A stretch of 64,000 nucleotides of DNA from Plumapathes pennacea (taxonomy: Eukaryota > Cnidaria > Anthozoa > Antipatharia > Myriopathidae): contig OZ038462.1 in NCBI GenBank assembly GCA_964036295.1, positions 37,795,680-37,859,679 on the forward strand, written 5' to 3'. This document shows, piece after piece, positions 49,095-62,200 of this stretch (its first letter is position 1; the number at the start of each line of letters is the position of its first letter). The notes under the pieces were generated by a model that saw only the letters and a list, made by a program, of their open reading frames with translations, did no database searches and was not told where the DNA came from. A program made the position numbers and the translations under genes.

Positions 49095-49194
49095 AAAAGA
49101 AAATGTTCTTGAAAAGCTTCAGGACATCCCTGAAACAAGGCTCAGCATAAAGGGATTACCAGGTCCAACTTTGAGTTTTGTGCTTCAAACATGA
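49095..49194 (+). other. Possible orphan terminal exon
   Basis: After the acceptor CTTTGGTTTGCAG, one frame reads ENVLEKLQDIPETRLSIKGLP and ends at TGA (49192-49194). Composition looks protein-like and resembles the tail helix of SEC14-like proteins. It needs an incoming phase of two bases. CRAL-TRIO exon 6 ends in that phase but would create TGA at the junction, so direct splicing is not possible. It may be an alternative or dead last exon. Confidence 0.3.
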
Positions 49195-49799
49195 TGACAA
49201 TCTGAAATAAAGTTAATCATTAAGACAATAGATGAGCATGAAAGTGGCAACTGTTTAGCTGTGAACCACTTTCACAATCACATGCAGTTTGCAACACCAA
49301 GATATTTTGGTCACCATGGGCCAACTGACAATAAACTTGGCAGGCAGACTGGAGAACTGCTTTTTTGGTCATACTGTGCAGAAACAAAGCCATACAGGCA
49401 GTGAAAAGGACTTTAGTGAACTCCCTTTAAAACGGACACCATCGGGACCATCTCTAACTGTCCGTTTTAGAAGTGTCCATCTTAAAAAGAGCTCAGTTAG
49501 AGGGCAGGGACTGCTCTTAGCATGTGTCCATCTTAAAGAGGTGTCTGTCTCGCAGGGGTGTCTTTTGAGAGGAAGTTGACTGTATTTGCTACTGTGCAGG
49601 ATTGTGAAAGTGGCTTATTTGCCAGCAAAAAAAAAACAGGACATGAGAGGTCTGGACCTGAAAAGATTGTGCATATGCAAACGTGTGCACAACTTTGACT
49701 TTATTCTCTCATTTAGAACCAACCTAGTACAGGACGTCTCTCAAATTCCCTTCCCGAGGAATGTAGATAAATACTATAATGCCCAGCACCCGCCACAAT

Positions 49800-50007
49800 T
49801 TAACCCTTTCACTCCCAAGAGTGATCAACTTCAACTTTCTCCTTCAGTTTTCTGACAAGAAATGTCATACAGTAAGGAGAACTTGGCTTTTGATAGCTTG
49901 CTCAGATGAATGCTGATTAAACTATAAATTATCCCCACATCACCCATACATTTTCTTCTTGAAAGGTTGGGAGAATCTGTATTTTGAACTTGGGAGTGAA
50001 AGGGTTA
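49800..50007. repeat. AACCCTTTCACTCCCAA element, best-preserved copy
   Basis: TTAACCCTTTCACTCCCAAG and its inverse TTGGGAGTGAAAGGGTTAA are almost perfect ends about 205 bp apart. Inside are AGTGATCAACTTCAACTTTC and CATACATTTTCTTCTTG, shared with the other copies. Confidence 0.75.
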
Positions 50008-50915
50008 ATAAATATGGTAGACAACCACAGAACACTAAAACTTTACAATAGCAACCAGAGGTTATTCCAGCTGCATGTCAGTACACAACTGTGATTACAA
50101 TATATTCTTGTCTGTGCTCGAGCTTTTCCTATCTTGACCATTAGATGTGAAAAAGATGTGGTGATGATGATAATTTTGGACTGTTCAAATACCTTTGATT
50201 CACCTGAAAAATTCAAGTTCAGTAAACCCCGAACAACAGACTTATGTCCATTACTCATTAAACAATGGATAACATAATTAAGTCAAAATAATAGAATCAT
50301 TGATTAATTCATATTAGACCCCACAATATTAATCTGCCATATGGATTCTGGGATTATTCGATCAATATTGTTTAATTTAATTAGAGTAACAATAATATTA
50401 TCTTCCCCAATTTATTGCTTTGTGCATGATGTAATATTATTTTATATTCCCATAGGTATCACTTTAAAAATCATACTTTGGAATAAACAATCATTCAAGT
50501 GAATGATGCTCAAGCAACACAAATTTTGGTTGTCTTGACTTATGGTACATGTTAAAGGAATGTTAGAAATAAAAAATACAAAAATAATTTGAAAGACAAA
50601 AACCTCACAACTAAATACAATAAACCTTTCCTACTACACCACCCTATTTCTACTACTACGAGCTTCCTCGTGTGCAGTATTCTATTCCCCAAAAGCAGTG
50701 AGGTTAATTGCGTTTCCTGGCATTTTATGCCAATAATATTATTTAGATAATACAACTAAAGGACTGAATAAAAAATAACTGACCATCAAGACTGAGAAAG
50801 TTGCAGTGATTATAGCAGGCATTAGATATTCTGATTTTGTATCACAGTACCACAAGTCGGCCAAGAACTGGCTCCATAACTGGCAAAGCCACATTAATGG
50901 CACACACATACCACT

Positions 50916-51085
50916 TAACCCTTTCACTCCTAAGACTGATCAACTTATATTTTCTCTCTTCATTCTCAACTCAGAGATGTTTCATACATCATTGATGCAG
51001 TTTCATAGCAGAGATAAATTAGTCTCAGCAAAATCATCCAAATTCATTACTTTGCTCCTTTATTAGCTCAGGAGTGAAGGGGTCA
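50916..51085. repeat. AACCCTTTCACTCCCAA-type element
   Basis: TTAACCCTTTCACTCCTAAG and GCTCAGGAGTGAAGGGGTCA form the ends. The copy is shorter and diverged internally. Confidence 0.6.
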
Positions 51086-51509
51086 GAGGAACTATTTGTG
51101 AAGTCAAAATCTGAATCAGTTCAGCTACTTCCTCAAAAAATAATATTGTCAGGAAAGGCTAAGGAATTAAAGGGCCAAAATAATGTTTCTTTTAATGCAC
51201 ACCACTGAAAGCCAAGGATATGCATTATTTTGTTAGATCAGGTCGTCTTGATAACAAAGACATAATATAGGCAGTTTGTGTTGTGTTTTTACACCATTGG
51301 TGAATTTCCTTAAATTTGCTCCCAGCTGTATTTTATTAATAGTAGTAGCTAGAATTAACAATAGTTTTGGAATATACTTATGCAACAGTCAAACCGCCAT
51401 TCCATAGCTGAAATCTTAAGAACAAAATTTACAAATAAATTTAAATGTACCATAAACTAACCCACATAATATTCATGTCACCAATATATTACCATAATAA
51501 TAATTACTA

Positions 51510-54500
51510 TTAATATGCTGTGCCACTCAATGTTAAATACCAACTGGTCACCTTTCCTGCTTCTTTGGGTTGCTTATCCTTGTTTTCTTTGTATGCTTCA
51601 AGAATCTCCCTTAGCTCCTGGTCTTGGTACTCTGATTCATCTTCTTGGACAACTTCATCCCGCATGTAATCTCCGCCAAACCTTCCATGATGGATTTCAT
51701 CGTGGTAGTTGTCATAGTCCTCCAGAATCTCGTCTCTTCTGGCTTTCATCTTGTGCTTATCAATCAGGCGCCGTTCCTCATCTTCAATGTCTACAGTGGC
51801 TTCGGTTCTTCTCTTCTCAGAGTTCTGGTTGTGTGTTATTTCCAACTTCCACTCTCCAGATGGATCTTCACCCCAAAGATGTACAGTCATGAATGCCCAC
51901 TCCTTCAACCCCTGCTGGTCCCGATCACCGTGCCTTGTACTCAGCAGATTGCTGGTAGTCCCTTGAGGAGAGGTGATGTCGATACTCAACTCACCCCTAT
52001 ACGCACCACTGAGGGTGAAACTGAGTGTTGCCTGTACATGCTCCAGCTTCTTGACAAAATTGTCAGTTCCTTGGCAGGCATCGGTATTCACTTTTAAGGT
52101 CAGCTTTCCATTGAGTGGAATGACATCTTGGCCTTCCTGGAGGGGCTCGACCTTACACTGGTGTTGATTAGGCACTGAGGACCAGTTTCTTGCAGCAGTC
52201 ACCAGAGCTAGTGCATCCAGCCGCCCAAATCCAAACTTGTGGTTGAATTGGTTTCCAGCAGCATTCGTTGTCCAGCCAAAGTCCTTAGGGCTCGTGATCT
52301 TGGCCGTCTTTACCACAATGTGCTGGAGATCACGCCAGGTGAGGTTTGGATTTGCCTGTAGAACAAGAGCGAACATCCCAGACGCCAGAGGTGCAGCAGA
52401 TGACGTGCCACGGAATGTCTCAGTGCACTTGTGTTTGAGATCAGTTGTAATTAGAACAATTTGTTTATCATAACCATTGTGTGAATCCCCAGTGAATGTA
52501 ACAGCCATGGTAGATGCACATTTTTCATCATAGTAGGTAGAAAGGCCATAGGCGCTGACTGCTCCAATGGAGATAGTGTAGATGCTTGATGTGTAGCCAT
52601 CAGCGTTGCAGTCATCTCCTACAAGCCCTCCATTTCCCGTTGCCCACACATAAATAGATCCCTTGCCTAAGGTAAGAAGTTTGAATTCATTTAAATTGAA
52701 GATGCAACTACAAAAACTTTAAGGAATGTTTTCTATGTGAACCTGCTTAAAACCTCAGATATTACGACAAATACTTATTTAGTGTTACAATAAATGTTGT
52801 GTTGACATTGTTCATTGTTGTTACTGTACAAAAAAAATTGTGAGGCAATTTTCTGTCATATATTTAACCCTTTCATTCCCAAGTTCAAAATGCAGATTCT
52901 CTCACCTTTTAGTAGAGTGTACAAGTCATGTAGTAAACAGGAGATATTACGTGGGGGCATGAAGATCTGAATTCTATTTTTAAGTGGTAAAAAACTATAT
53001 TTTACGAATGAGCACAGTGAGTAAAGTATTTTTTAACCACAAGAAAATAAAATCATTATCTTCAAACCATCATTTAATTTTCTTTTTGCTGCCATTGAAG
53101 GAGGCAGGATACTAAATGCACCAGAGACATGAGTTTAGGGGACTGGATCTGTTCATATTCCTCACATAAGGTATACTGGCCAATTTAATGCAGCCATATG
53201 CATGACAACAATAAACGTAGCACTCAATTTCAGACTGATTGGAAATGTCTGTGGACTATAATATAGACACAAGTGTTTTACTGGAAAACAGACCGGTAAT
53301 TTCCCACTTTTGACACCATTGATATCCTCACTGGATATGGAAAATATGCCACTCAGGTCCCAGTAAACACTTGTGTCTATATAATAAGAATAGATATTTC
53401 ACTCAGTGTTCATTTGAGTAATAAGGTATCAAGAACCAAGTTCTCCACAGTGTTATTAACCTCTGGTGAGGAACTGAATGATCGATATGGGTCCTTCCTC
53501 GTTTACAAAGATGAGAAAAATATTCAAGTGGTCAACAACTACAAAACTTTAAGCAATTTCACATACTTTTACTTTACTAAAAACATCCAAATACATAAAT
53601 TTTACTGCTGGTGGCAACAACAAAGTAAAAATTAGCGAGCAATTTTGTAATCACTCGGCCTATCAAACACGAAAATATACATGTAACACCATAAAAAAAC
53701 AAGTCACTGATTTTGGCAGATATCGCAACATACAGACAGTGAGTCGCCAAACATTTCCGTTTTCAATATTATTATTATCGTTCAATTTTCCCATTCCTTC
53801 TGATCTTCAAGTCAGTGTGACAACATTTCCACAACATAAAATATCACAAGAAATTAAATTCACAAAGGTAATTCTGCCCATTTCGATATTATAGGCCGAA
53901 TTCAATTGTCAAACATCGATTTAGTATTGCAATACCGATCGAAGCCGAATTTATATATTCCCCAAGATGTGATAATTATATACCCTATTTTACGTCGTTT
54001 GGGTAAAAAAATACAGATATCTCACAAGCTAGTGAAAAAACTGAGTACAATAAAATGTAGAATAATTTCGCAACGGCAGGTGTATTCGCGGGACGAAAAC
54101 TTCACCCGTTCTTGGCCTGAGGCGATCCGTCACCAAAATAAATAATTCGGAGACTATCAGTACAAAACAGTCGATCCCTAATGGGTATTTCGTTTTCTTC
54201 GTAATATAGCCCAAAGCCAAAGTGTTTCAATCACTCAGGAAATTAGAATGCATATTTTAACTGCATTCCAAAAAGAAATGTCTTTGTGCTTGTCTCTTTC
54301 GGTGTGGTGCTGTATTATAATCATTTTAGAGCAGTTTCAACTTACTAGCAACACTGTACAATACTGATAACATAAGATCAAAAGTCAGGGAGAAAAAATA
54401 TGCGGAAATAAAATCTCAATAATTTATGAAGTCCCAAAATATGGATTCTCAAATTAAAGTAAAAATGGTCGGCTGTCGTTGAAGTCGTCACTAAGAGCAA

Positions 54501-55561
54501 ACTTAAGTGCATATAGCATCTTCCTACAGGCTTATTTTCTCAGCTGTGGGGTTTACTCGATCTCCCAAGTCAACATAAGATCATAATAAACAAAACTCAC
54601 CATTTCTGCCATTTTTCGCCCCTTGTTCCAGCGCTTTCATGCCCAACCTTCCCGGCCTCCCAAACGTCTTTCCATCATCCTTAGGTCCCCAACAGTTGCT
54701 GTAGATATCGACATAGTTGGGATTAAAACTGAGAGCAGAAGCTTCAAGATGATCGGTCGCTACTCCGTCTAACATCCGAACGCCTCCCAAGCTGACATCA
54801 GGCGCGACACCCGCTCCGCAAACTTCGTTATTTGCTTCCGCGCCAACTTCACCTCCACATTTCGTCCCGTGTGCGTTGTATGGATCTGCATCGTTCGGGA
54901 ATGGATCATCGTCCTTATCGTTCAGGTCTGTGCTCGCCTTAGGATCATAGTTTCGTTTGAGATCGGGGTGTGTGTGATCCAAACCATCGTCGAGGATACT
55001 GACAACAACTCCTCTCCCGGTGTAGCCGCGCTCCCATACTGGCACGACATTGATGTCGCTTCCCTTCAGTTCCCGATTATACTGCCCCCAGTTGTACAGA
55101 TACCACTGTTTTGGCCATTTTGGATCCATTAAGAGTCTCTTTCTGCGCTCCTCTATTTCTCGTTCCATTCGCTCCAGAGTTTCGCCGTCGTAAAACGAAT
55201 CTCTTTTCTCTCGCAGAAGTTTCCTTTGCCGCTCGACCCAGAGAATGCGGGGATGATCGCTGAGATGTTTGGTTCTGTCTTCGGCATAGCGCTTCTTACG
55301 TTTCATGTCTGTTTCGAAAGGCACAAATACGAAATGCCCAGATAAACTGCCAATCCTTCCATCGTGCTTGAAGCCAAGACTTGACGCTATTTCATCGGCC
55401 AAATTTTCGTCATCTTCGTCAAGCTGAACGGCCCAGATGTTCGAGTAACCGTTCGCTTCAGCATCATCTTCTTCTTGTTTGAGATCAAGGTTGTACTCGT
55501 TTTTGGCAACTGCTAAACTCGCTAGAGCGAGTAAAGAGTAAAGAAACCTCCTGATAATCAT
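51510..55561 (-). CDS. Proprotein convertase, PC1/3-like, with P-domain insertion
   Basis: Two exons (55561-54601, 52666-51510) give 705 residues. The enzyme cuts prohormones after basic pairs in the secretory pathway. The start was chosen because it opens a signal peptide ([19 protein letters not shown]). The prodomain ends in two basic sites, REKR (117-120) and ERRKR (138-142). The kexin-type subtilisin domain has all catalytic residues: Asp191 (SILDDGLD), His231 (NAHGTKC), oxyanion Asn332 (ATGNGG, so not PC2, which has Asp there) and Ser409 (GTSSAAPLA). IYSNCWGP replaces the usual YSASWGP. The P domain is complete but interrupted by about 90 very charged residues (about 601-690) between EWKLEI and [12 protein letters not shown]. 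The protein stops right after the P domain, with no Cys-rich domain or membrane anchor. DDGKT-GPGRL and GKGSI favour PC1/3 over furin. Confidence 0.92.
52967..53388. repeat. Foldback pair in the PCSK intron, reverse copy of 3916-4240
   Basis: Unit 1 (52967-53078) has AAGATCTGAATTCTATTTTTAAG / GAAAATAAAATCATTATCTT arms. Unit 2 (53257-53388) has ATATAGACACAAGTGTTTTAC / GTAAACACTTGTGTCTATAT ends and GATATCCTCACTGGATATGG inside. Both correspond to the units at 3916-4240, with the pair in reverse orientation and a gap of about 180 bp. Confidence 0.68.
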
Positions 55562-56128
55562 ATTGGCCTTATCTTCCTTCTGAACGAGTGAAAGCCCTGA
55601 ACGATGAGCGCAGGGCCTCACGAATATTTGACCGCACTCCAGTCTGCATATTTATGATGTTCACAACAGTTTGTGGGGGCGGGGTTGATGAGATGTGACA
55701 GGCAGAGTTTCAGTTCCGCGAGTGGGGAGGCCTGATCGGGGGCCTGATGTTCCAAACGGCCGCTTCTGAAAAGCATAGAATCCAAGTGTCTTTTTTCACG
55801 GCTTTCTTCCATTCTTCGACAAACATCATTATTCAAAACTCACACCAGTCAGTTAAGCAATTCACTCAATTATTATCTCGATGCAAATTTGAAATTGCGC
55901 GGAAACTTATCCGGCTATGACTATAATATCTTTGGCCGGCTGAGGAAGAAATTTTAATGAAGTCGTGCGTACACAAATGAGTAATGATTCTAGTTTTTCG
56001 GTCGGCATTTTTTCTTTTTCTTTTTTTCTTTCTTTTTTTTTTTTTTTTTTTTTTTTAATAATTTTCCTAAAGATAGCGTGTCGGCAAGCTGACTTTCAAA
56101 GGATTGTTTGTATTCTTCTTCTTCTTCT

Positions 56129-56169
<41 letters not shown>

Positions 56170-58054
56170 CTCCTTCTTCCGGCAGATGGTACTTTGGAAC
56201 GTTCGACTCGCAATAGCCTACGTGGCTGCGAGAAAGTAAAATTGACAAAAATAACCACAGCCCACTCCGAACCAACAGGTGCAACTCTATCGATCGTTCA
56301 GTTCTGCTGTGAACGGCAGCCAGGATTCACAGTGAAAAGAGGAAAGAAAGAACACAAAGGATGTTGAAAAAGTCATTATACACTGAGCTATTCTATTCCT
56401 ACATGAAGATATAAGCGATTGTACAATAAAAATTCAACTGAAATATTTTAACCGTAATGACATGTGAGTACTTAGACAATTCGGATAAGTCTCCAATTTT
56501 ATCATCGACGTTTGACAGTCACGGTGGCCGACCCACAGAGATGCCGGAGGCCGAATCACCATTATAAGTTCGTTGAGTGGGTTGTGGCCGACTCTAAACG
56601 CTCGAATATCGACCTATAATTCTATGGCTACTTGTTTATAGTTGTGTTTTCTTCTTTCGCAGTTTCGTGTTTGTGTGATACTTTCGATGCAATGGTCGCG
56701 AACTTCTAGAGGCTTCTCAGTTTTCTTTTCCGGCTGGCAGTAGAGTTCGAAATATAGGAATTAATGAAAAAAGATTAATCTGGAAGGTTTACTAGATGCG
56801 AGTCGAATGGCAACCAAGAGAGTGATTTGAGAAGACTGCGTGCAATTGGTGGGTTTTTTTACCGCACTTCTGCAGCGTTGTAGGCCGAGCGGTGATCACA
56901 GGAAGATCTCTGTAGAGATTGTCAAGAGAGGCTCTCTTGAATATGACTCCTATATTTCTACGCACTTGATGGTCAAATAATTTCCGGTCTATATTTTCGT
57001 GAAGAGGTTGCCAATTCTTGGTAGTTTGGTTTTTGATATCAGACTTGATCATTCATGAAAATCATCATCAGGGTACAAAGAGGACATTAATTCCCAGTTC
57101 TCAGTTTGAAATCCAAAAAGTGTTCAGTAAGCACTACGTCGTTCAAAGCCTTTTTAGTGCCTGTCAAGAAGCCGCCATGCATGCGTATAGCACACAGGCG
57201 TATTTTTTTGAAATGCAATTAGAAATACTTTAGTTCGCCTTTTTTTTTCTTCCCTTTTCATTTGGTGATTTTTGTCAGACGAATTTGTCTGGCTTCTCCG
57301 CGAAGTATAATTTTTGACGTTGTAAAGAAAATAGTGGCATTTGAAATTCTTCAATTTGAGGATACGAGCGATGGCTTGATTCCGGTCCAAAATACGTAAC
57401 TTTATCCCATTGCCCTCAATTGCTTAGTACTTTAGTAGTTGGATCAAACCAGCCGTCATGAAAATGTCTATTTGCAAATTCACTGCTCATGAAGACACGA
57501 ATTAAAATGACGTACTCGCAAGCGATTCAATATTTCCATATATATTTCAATATTTGCCTCCGAAAAAAAGTTATCGAGGATCGTTCGTTTTTTTTTTTTT
57601 TTTTTTTTTTTTAGGTTGAAAAACAAGACAAGAAAAGAGCTTATCTTCTGCCGCCTCAGTTTACCTGAACCCAACCAATAATACGAAGCCACGGCTTGCC
57701 ATCAATATAATTTCTTACTACCGGATTTTCACGTCTATTCATTTATCACGACAAGGTGGCATTTCAGAACAAACAACGCATAGAAATTTTTGCATTGTGC
57801 GGAGCAGCTGCCGCGAGTCTGTTGACGTCAGTTGAAGCGGGGGAGGACATTTCACTGTGAGGAAAATAACCTGTGTTAAACTAAGAAGCCGATTACCTAC
57901 TCTCACGACTTCAGCTAATGAAAAAGTGTTTGCAATTGACACTTTATGTACGTTCATCCCGGTACCGAGTCGCGAATTTGTTGGCGCGTGTTAACCGTGT
58001 CACTGAGAAACACTAATAAGGAAAGACTTGTCTCTCTTGATCGACTTACTGTAA

Positions 58055-58101
<47 letters not shown>

Positions 58102-59249
58102 TTTCTCTCTAGTTTGAACTTTTCTCAATCTAACTTCATAACAAACTTCTATAACTTAGAATACTACTTGAAGCCGGGCTTCATGTACGGCAGCAAATGT
58201 CTCATATTGCATGATTTTTCAACATCGGCTTGGGTAATGAAAATCATTTCTGAACTTTCTGTCTCGTTATACCGTTAAGATTTGCTTTGGACATACTTTT
58301 GTATTTGGGGTCATCCAAATATTAGCCTTAGTTCTCTGTTTCTCTCATTTTCTCATATACGCTTTATGGCACCACGATTCCCGACCAAAAATACTGTATC
58401 CTGTTTTCGAAAATATTGAAAAAGTTCATTACACAGAGAAAGCCTGACAGTGAATGGCGTTGTCGTGTGGCTAACGCTTTGGTTTGAAAGGAAATGGCCC
58501 AGAGCGAGTCTAAAACTGAAGAACACGGAAATCGATTTTGCTCATGACGCAGGCAGTATTGTGGAGGCCTGCAGCCAATCAACGGGCCAATACGCACAAG
58601 CCTCTAGATGAGGAACGGATAAACACTAGCCACACAAAAATCGCATGTATGTCGCTCTTGACTCTGTACTTTTCTCTGACAAGAGATGCTCAGTATCAGT
58701 TATTACAAGGCCAAACTATAAAAGGCAAAAGGAAACCAGAAATATCATATAGTTTTAACTGTTATATCTAGGCAAAAAAAAAGTAAATTCTAATCAAACG
58801 GGGCAATACTGATCTGCCTGTGAAGCCTTGGGGGGGCTATCACTTATTAAAACAAAATGATCAAACCCTCAACCCATGCTACCAATAATACCAACATACT
58901 GGACTCTAAAGTGGTATAGTGTAGTTTAATAAGATAAGCTCCATGTTGACATATTTACATATATACAGTCGCCAAACCTCAAGCCTCTCTTTGCCGTCGT
59001 TCACATGTGAGGGGCGTCATTACGGCTTACCGGTTTTGTTCTAGATTGAGGCAACTTGGCCATGAGTGGAGTTGAGATGAAAGGCGAATGAGATGAGATG
59101 AGAGGCAAATGAGAGGCGAGCGAAATGAGAGGCTGATGAAATGAGACGAGCATGTTCTATTTACAGTTTTGATTGGTTCTTTCGCATGAGTTCAAGTGAT
59201 GAACGAATAAACTTTCAATTCAGTTTCGGCCTTCATAGCGGTCTTGGAT
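55562..59249. other. PCSK upstream region and PIM-like 3' flank
   Basis: The region contains the PCSK promoter and the 3' UTR of the kinase gene. Low-complexity tracts are prominent: T-runs at 56030-56056 and 56130-56169, a CT microsatellite at about 58058-58097 and a T-run at 57589-57612. The minus-strand frame at 56792-57052 has protein-like parts but no acceptor or partner exon. Repeated GATGAGATGAGAGGC occurs near 59085-59135. Confidence 0.5.
58058..58097. repeat. CT microsatellite
   Basis: About 18 uninterrupted TC units follow TAACCTCTTC. It is a simple repeat without coding context. Confidence 0.9.
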
Positions 59250-62200
59250 TTATTGGCTCAGCCAGGCGTGCTGCTTGATCTCCTGCAGGCTTGGTCGCGC
59301 ATTCTCACCACGTGCCAGCATTCTCTGAATAAGATCTCGTGCATCTGAAAAAGAGTAGCGATGAAACTGATCAGTAAACGGTGACTATAAAAACATTGTT
59401 ATATTTAGCACTTGCAGATAGTTCATGGAACTCAAGAAAAAAGTTCTTTTTAGTGGAACTCGAGCAAAATATGTTAGAAATTGGTAGCTGACTACAAGCT
59501 TCCCGAAATGCCAAGTTCTCAACAGGATGCAGTAATGTATAATTAAATCAATCATTTAAACTTTTTTTCTAACGAATTGTATACAGTGGAACCCTGCCTT
59601 ATGGCTACCTCGTTATTACGGGCACTTTTTTGTTTCGCAGAACAAACGCCCGTCATTTTCTTATCTGAAAACCCCATTAATACTGTTAATGCGGCCAGAT
59701 TTTTATGTTCCAATGGTGACCGTATTAACGGGGTTCCACGGTACTCATTCTCAGTTCTATAATATCATCTTGCGTCTATCTTCTGATACTGCAATGACTG
59801 GGTTAACAAGGAGAATAGTCTTCAAAGCCAACTCACCGCTGCTGATCTTTGACGGGATGTAAGGTGGTTTGGTGAGGGCATTCATCGGGTCCTCGTACGG
59901 AATAAACCACGACAGCATGTCCACCAGGAGACAGCCAAGCTGCCACACCGTGGCTGGGGTAGCGCGATACTGCCCGGTGGCAAAGAACTCGGGAGGACAG
60001 AAGCTTCTTGTACCTGTAGACGAAACCAAGACCGGTCAGTTATCTCACCACGGTATCAAACTGCAGTTCAAGACTGATTCAGTTCTTGGTGAAAGTTCTC
60101 TTAGTTTTTCTTTATTTTGCACGGATAACGACTTGTAATGGGCCAATGGGTCCACTGTACGGAAACTGGCACGAGATTTGACTATCCCATTTTGGAGCTG
60201 TGTCATGAAAGCCTTGCTTCAAAGCCTATACCAGTTTCAATGCAGTGAGCCCCATAAGCCCCTGGCCAGTAAGCTGTAGCCTTGCTCAAAAAAGTTTGTT
60301 TTGGCTCAAAATATGGGGGGAGGGGATCGTTTCCTGGGCGAAGGCTTCTTATTTTTAGGTTTATAAAAAGTTTATACCTGACCCAGGATTAGTCTAAAGT
60401 GCTTTGAGCAACTTGGACTTGTTCTATCCTAACGTTTTCCAAACCATTACGAAATCTATAACGTCATGGAAAACAGAACTAAGCACTACATTCCGCGCTA
60501 CTCTGGTTGTATGTAGCTTTAGAGTGAGCTTACCTCGAAACTCTTTGTAAGGTGCTTCTTGGTGAATGGAGGACAGTCCAAAGTCCGTTAGCTTCACGAC
60601 CTCGTCATCGGCCATGTCCAGGATGATGTTCTCGCTTTTAATGTCGCGATGGAATATTTTGTGCTCTTCGCAGTGGATCGTGGCTTCTAACACCTGAAAA
60701 AATGGAGAGAAACATATTACAGTTTTTGTATGCTCCGGGTCAGTTTTAATAATCCCATTGATACATGCGCACGTTCTCCTACTTGCCCGAATGCCGGACT
60801 CCTCTCCCAGTTCCTAACGGACAATTTGACTGAACACATCAACACTGAAAGGCCCTCTTAACCACAGTCCTTTGCGCACCGAGATCCTATATACGGCTCC
60901 ATTTTCAGGGCCGCGCCGAAAATCAAAAGTAGCTGGCAGTAAGCCTAGTTTCCATATGATTGTTTCGATCGCTTCGATCGTCCGCAAAACTAGTGGGACG
61001 ATTGGGGCAATCGATGCGATATATGATATGGAATCACAGTCATCGGCGATTGAAGCGATTGCCGTCGCAAGGATCATCCCGGTTCTATCGCAGACGATTC
61101 TGGCGATCGGGGCGATAGAAATATTTGTAATGGAAACCGCCTCGGACAATCGAGACGATCATGAAAACCTCTGGGCGGTCGCAGCAATTCTGGCGATCGA
61201 AGCGATTGAAGCGATCATATAGAAACCAGGCTTAACGGCCCTAACATGCGATGAAATCCAGCCACTGGAAATGATCGCCCACGAGTTAACTAATCGCCAT
61301 TGAGAGGCCCGTTTACAAGTACAGTAGAACCTCGCTAACTCGAACTCCCAAGGGAAGCGAGAAATAGTTCGAGTTAGCGGGAGTTTGAGTTAGCCGCAGT
61401 TCGAGTTAGCCGATAGTAAATGACTGAAAGTGAAATCCAAGAGAAATGGGTTTGAGTTCGAGATAGCGGGGAGTTCGAATTAACCGAGTTCGAGTTAGCG
61501 GGGTTCTACTGTAGTTTGAGTTAGCCAATAGTATATGATTGAAAGGGAAATCCAAGAGAAATGGGTTTGAGTTCGAGATAGCGGGGAGTTCGAGTTAGCG
61601 GAGTTCTACTGTATATGCGGCAGCGTACACGCATATATCTTACCTTTCTGAAGATTTCCCTGCCTTCCTCCTCTTCCAACACTCCATAGTCAATCAAATA
61701 ATCCGTCAGGTCACATGACTCTTCGGGTTTCTCCATGACCATCACGAAGCAGTTGTTTGCCCAGAAGTAATCGAGCAGCTCAATGATTGCAGGGTGGTGC
61801 AACTTGCTATGGTAAAACACTTCCTCTGGGACTTGCATACCGTCCATCTGAAGAAGAGCAGAGTCTATAATCACATCTTCAGTCAAAAGTGATTTAAACC
61901 AGGTGGGTACCCCTCAGAATTTTTAATGAAGGTGTGCCGCACCCTCACTCTGTTTCAACCCCACACTCAGACCAAAATTTGCGATTTCCCAGGTTTACGC
62001 AGAAATTCTGTTAATATTTTCTTGGTTTATTTACTTCTGACGCAAATGAATAGGCTGCTTCTCACGGGAAAATACAAATGGTGATTTTAATGCCTAACAT
62101 GACACTGCTTTATTTTGCTCAAGAATACCATTCGTGTTTCCTTACCTCCACGAGTCTTTGGATGCCGCTCTTATTGATGAATTTTAAGGCCACCTGAATA

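Larger units (their letters stand above)
48324..51509. other. Region between converging CRAL-TRIO and PCSK genes
   Basis: It holds both 3' UTRs, AACCCTTTCACTCCCAA-type repeats (48330-48440, 49800-50007, 50916-51085), a CAGT-like element near 49413-49584 and one possible orphan exon (49095-49194). It is otherwise AT-rich and without open frames that look like protein. Confidence 0.5.

Noticed and set aside
55618-55836. Minus-strand frame upstream of PCSK
   Set aside because: It is not in frame with a signal peptide and has no splice link; it is probably 5' UTR or promoter sequence.
56104-56284. Poly-Phe / poly-Lys frames
   Set aside because: They are translations of T-runs and CTT repeats.
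56792-57052. Minus-strand frame with HQVRRNIGVIFKRASL
   Set aside because: It could be a remnant of a mobile element, but there are no flanking exons or domain motifs; too weak to call.
60872-61222. 116-codon plus-strand frame
   Set aside because: It is created by iterated GCGATC-type units inside a foldback element and lies in a kinase intron.
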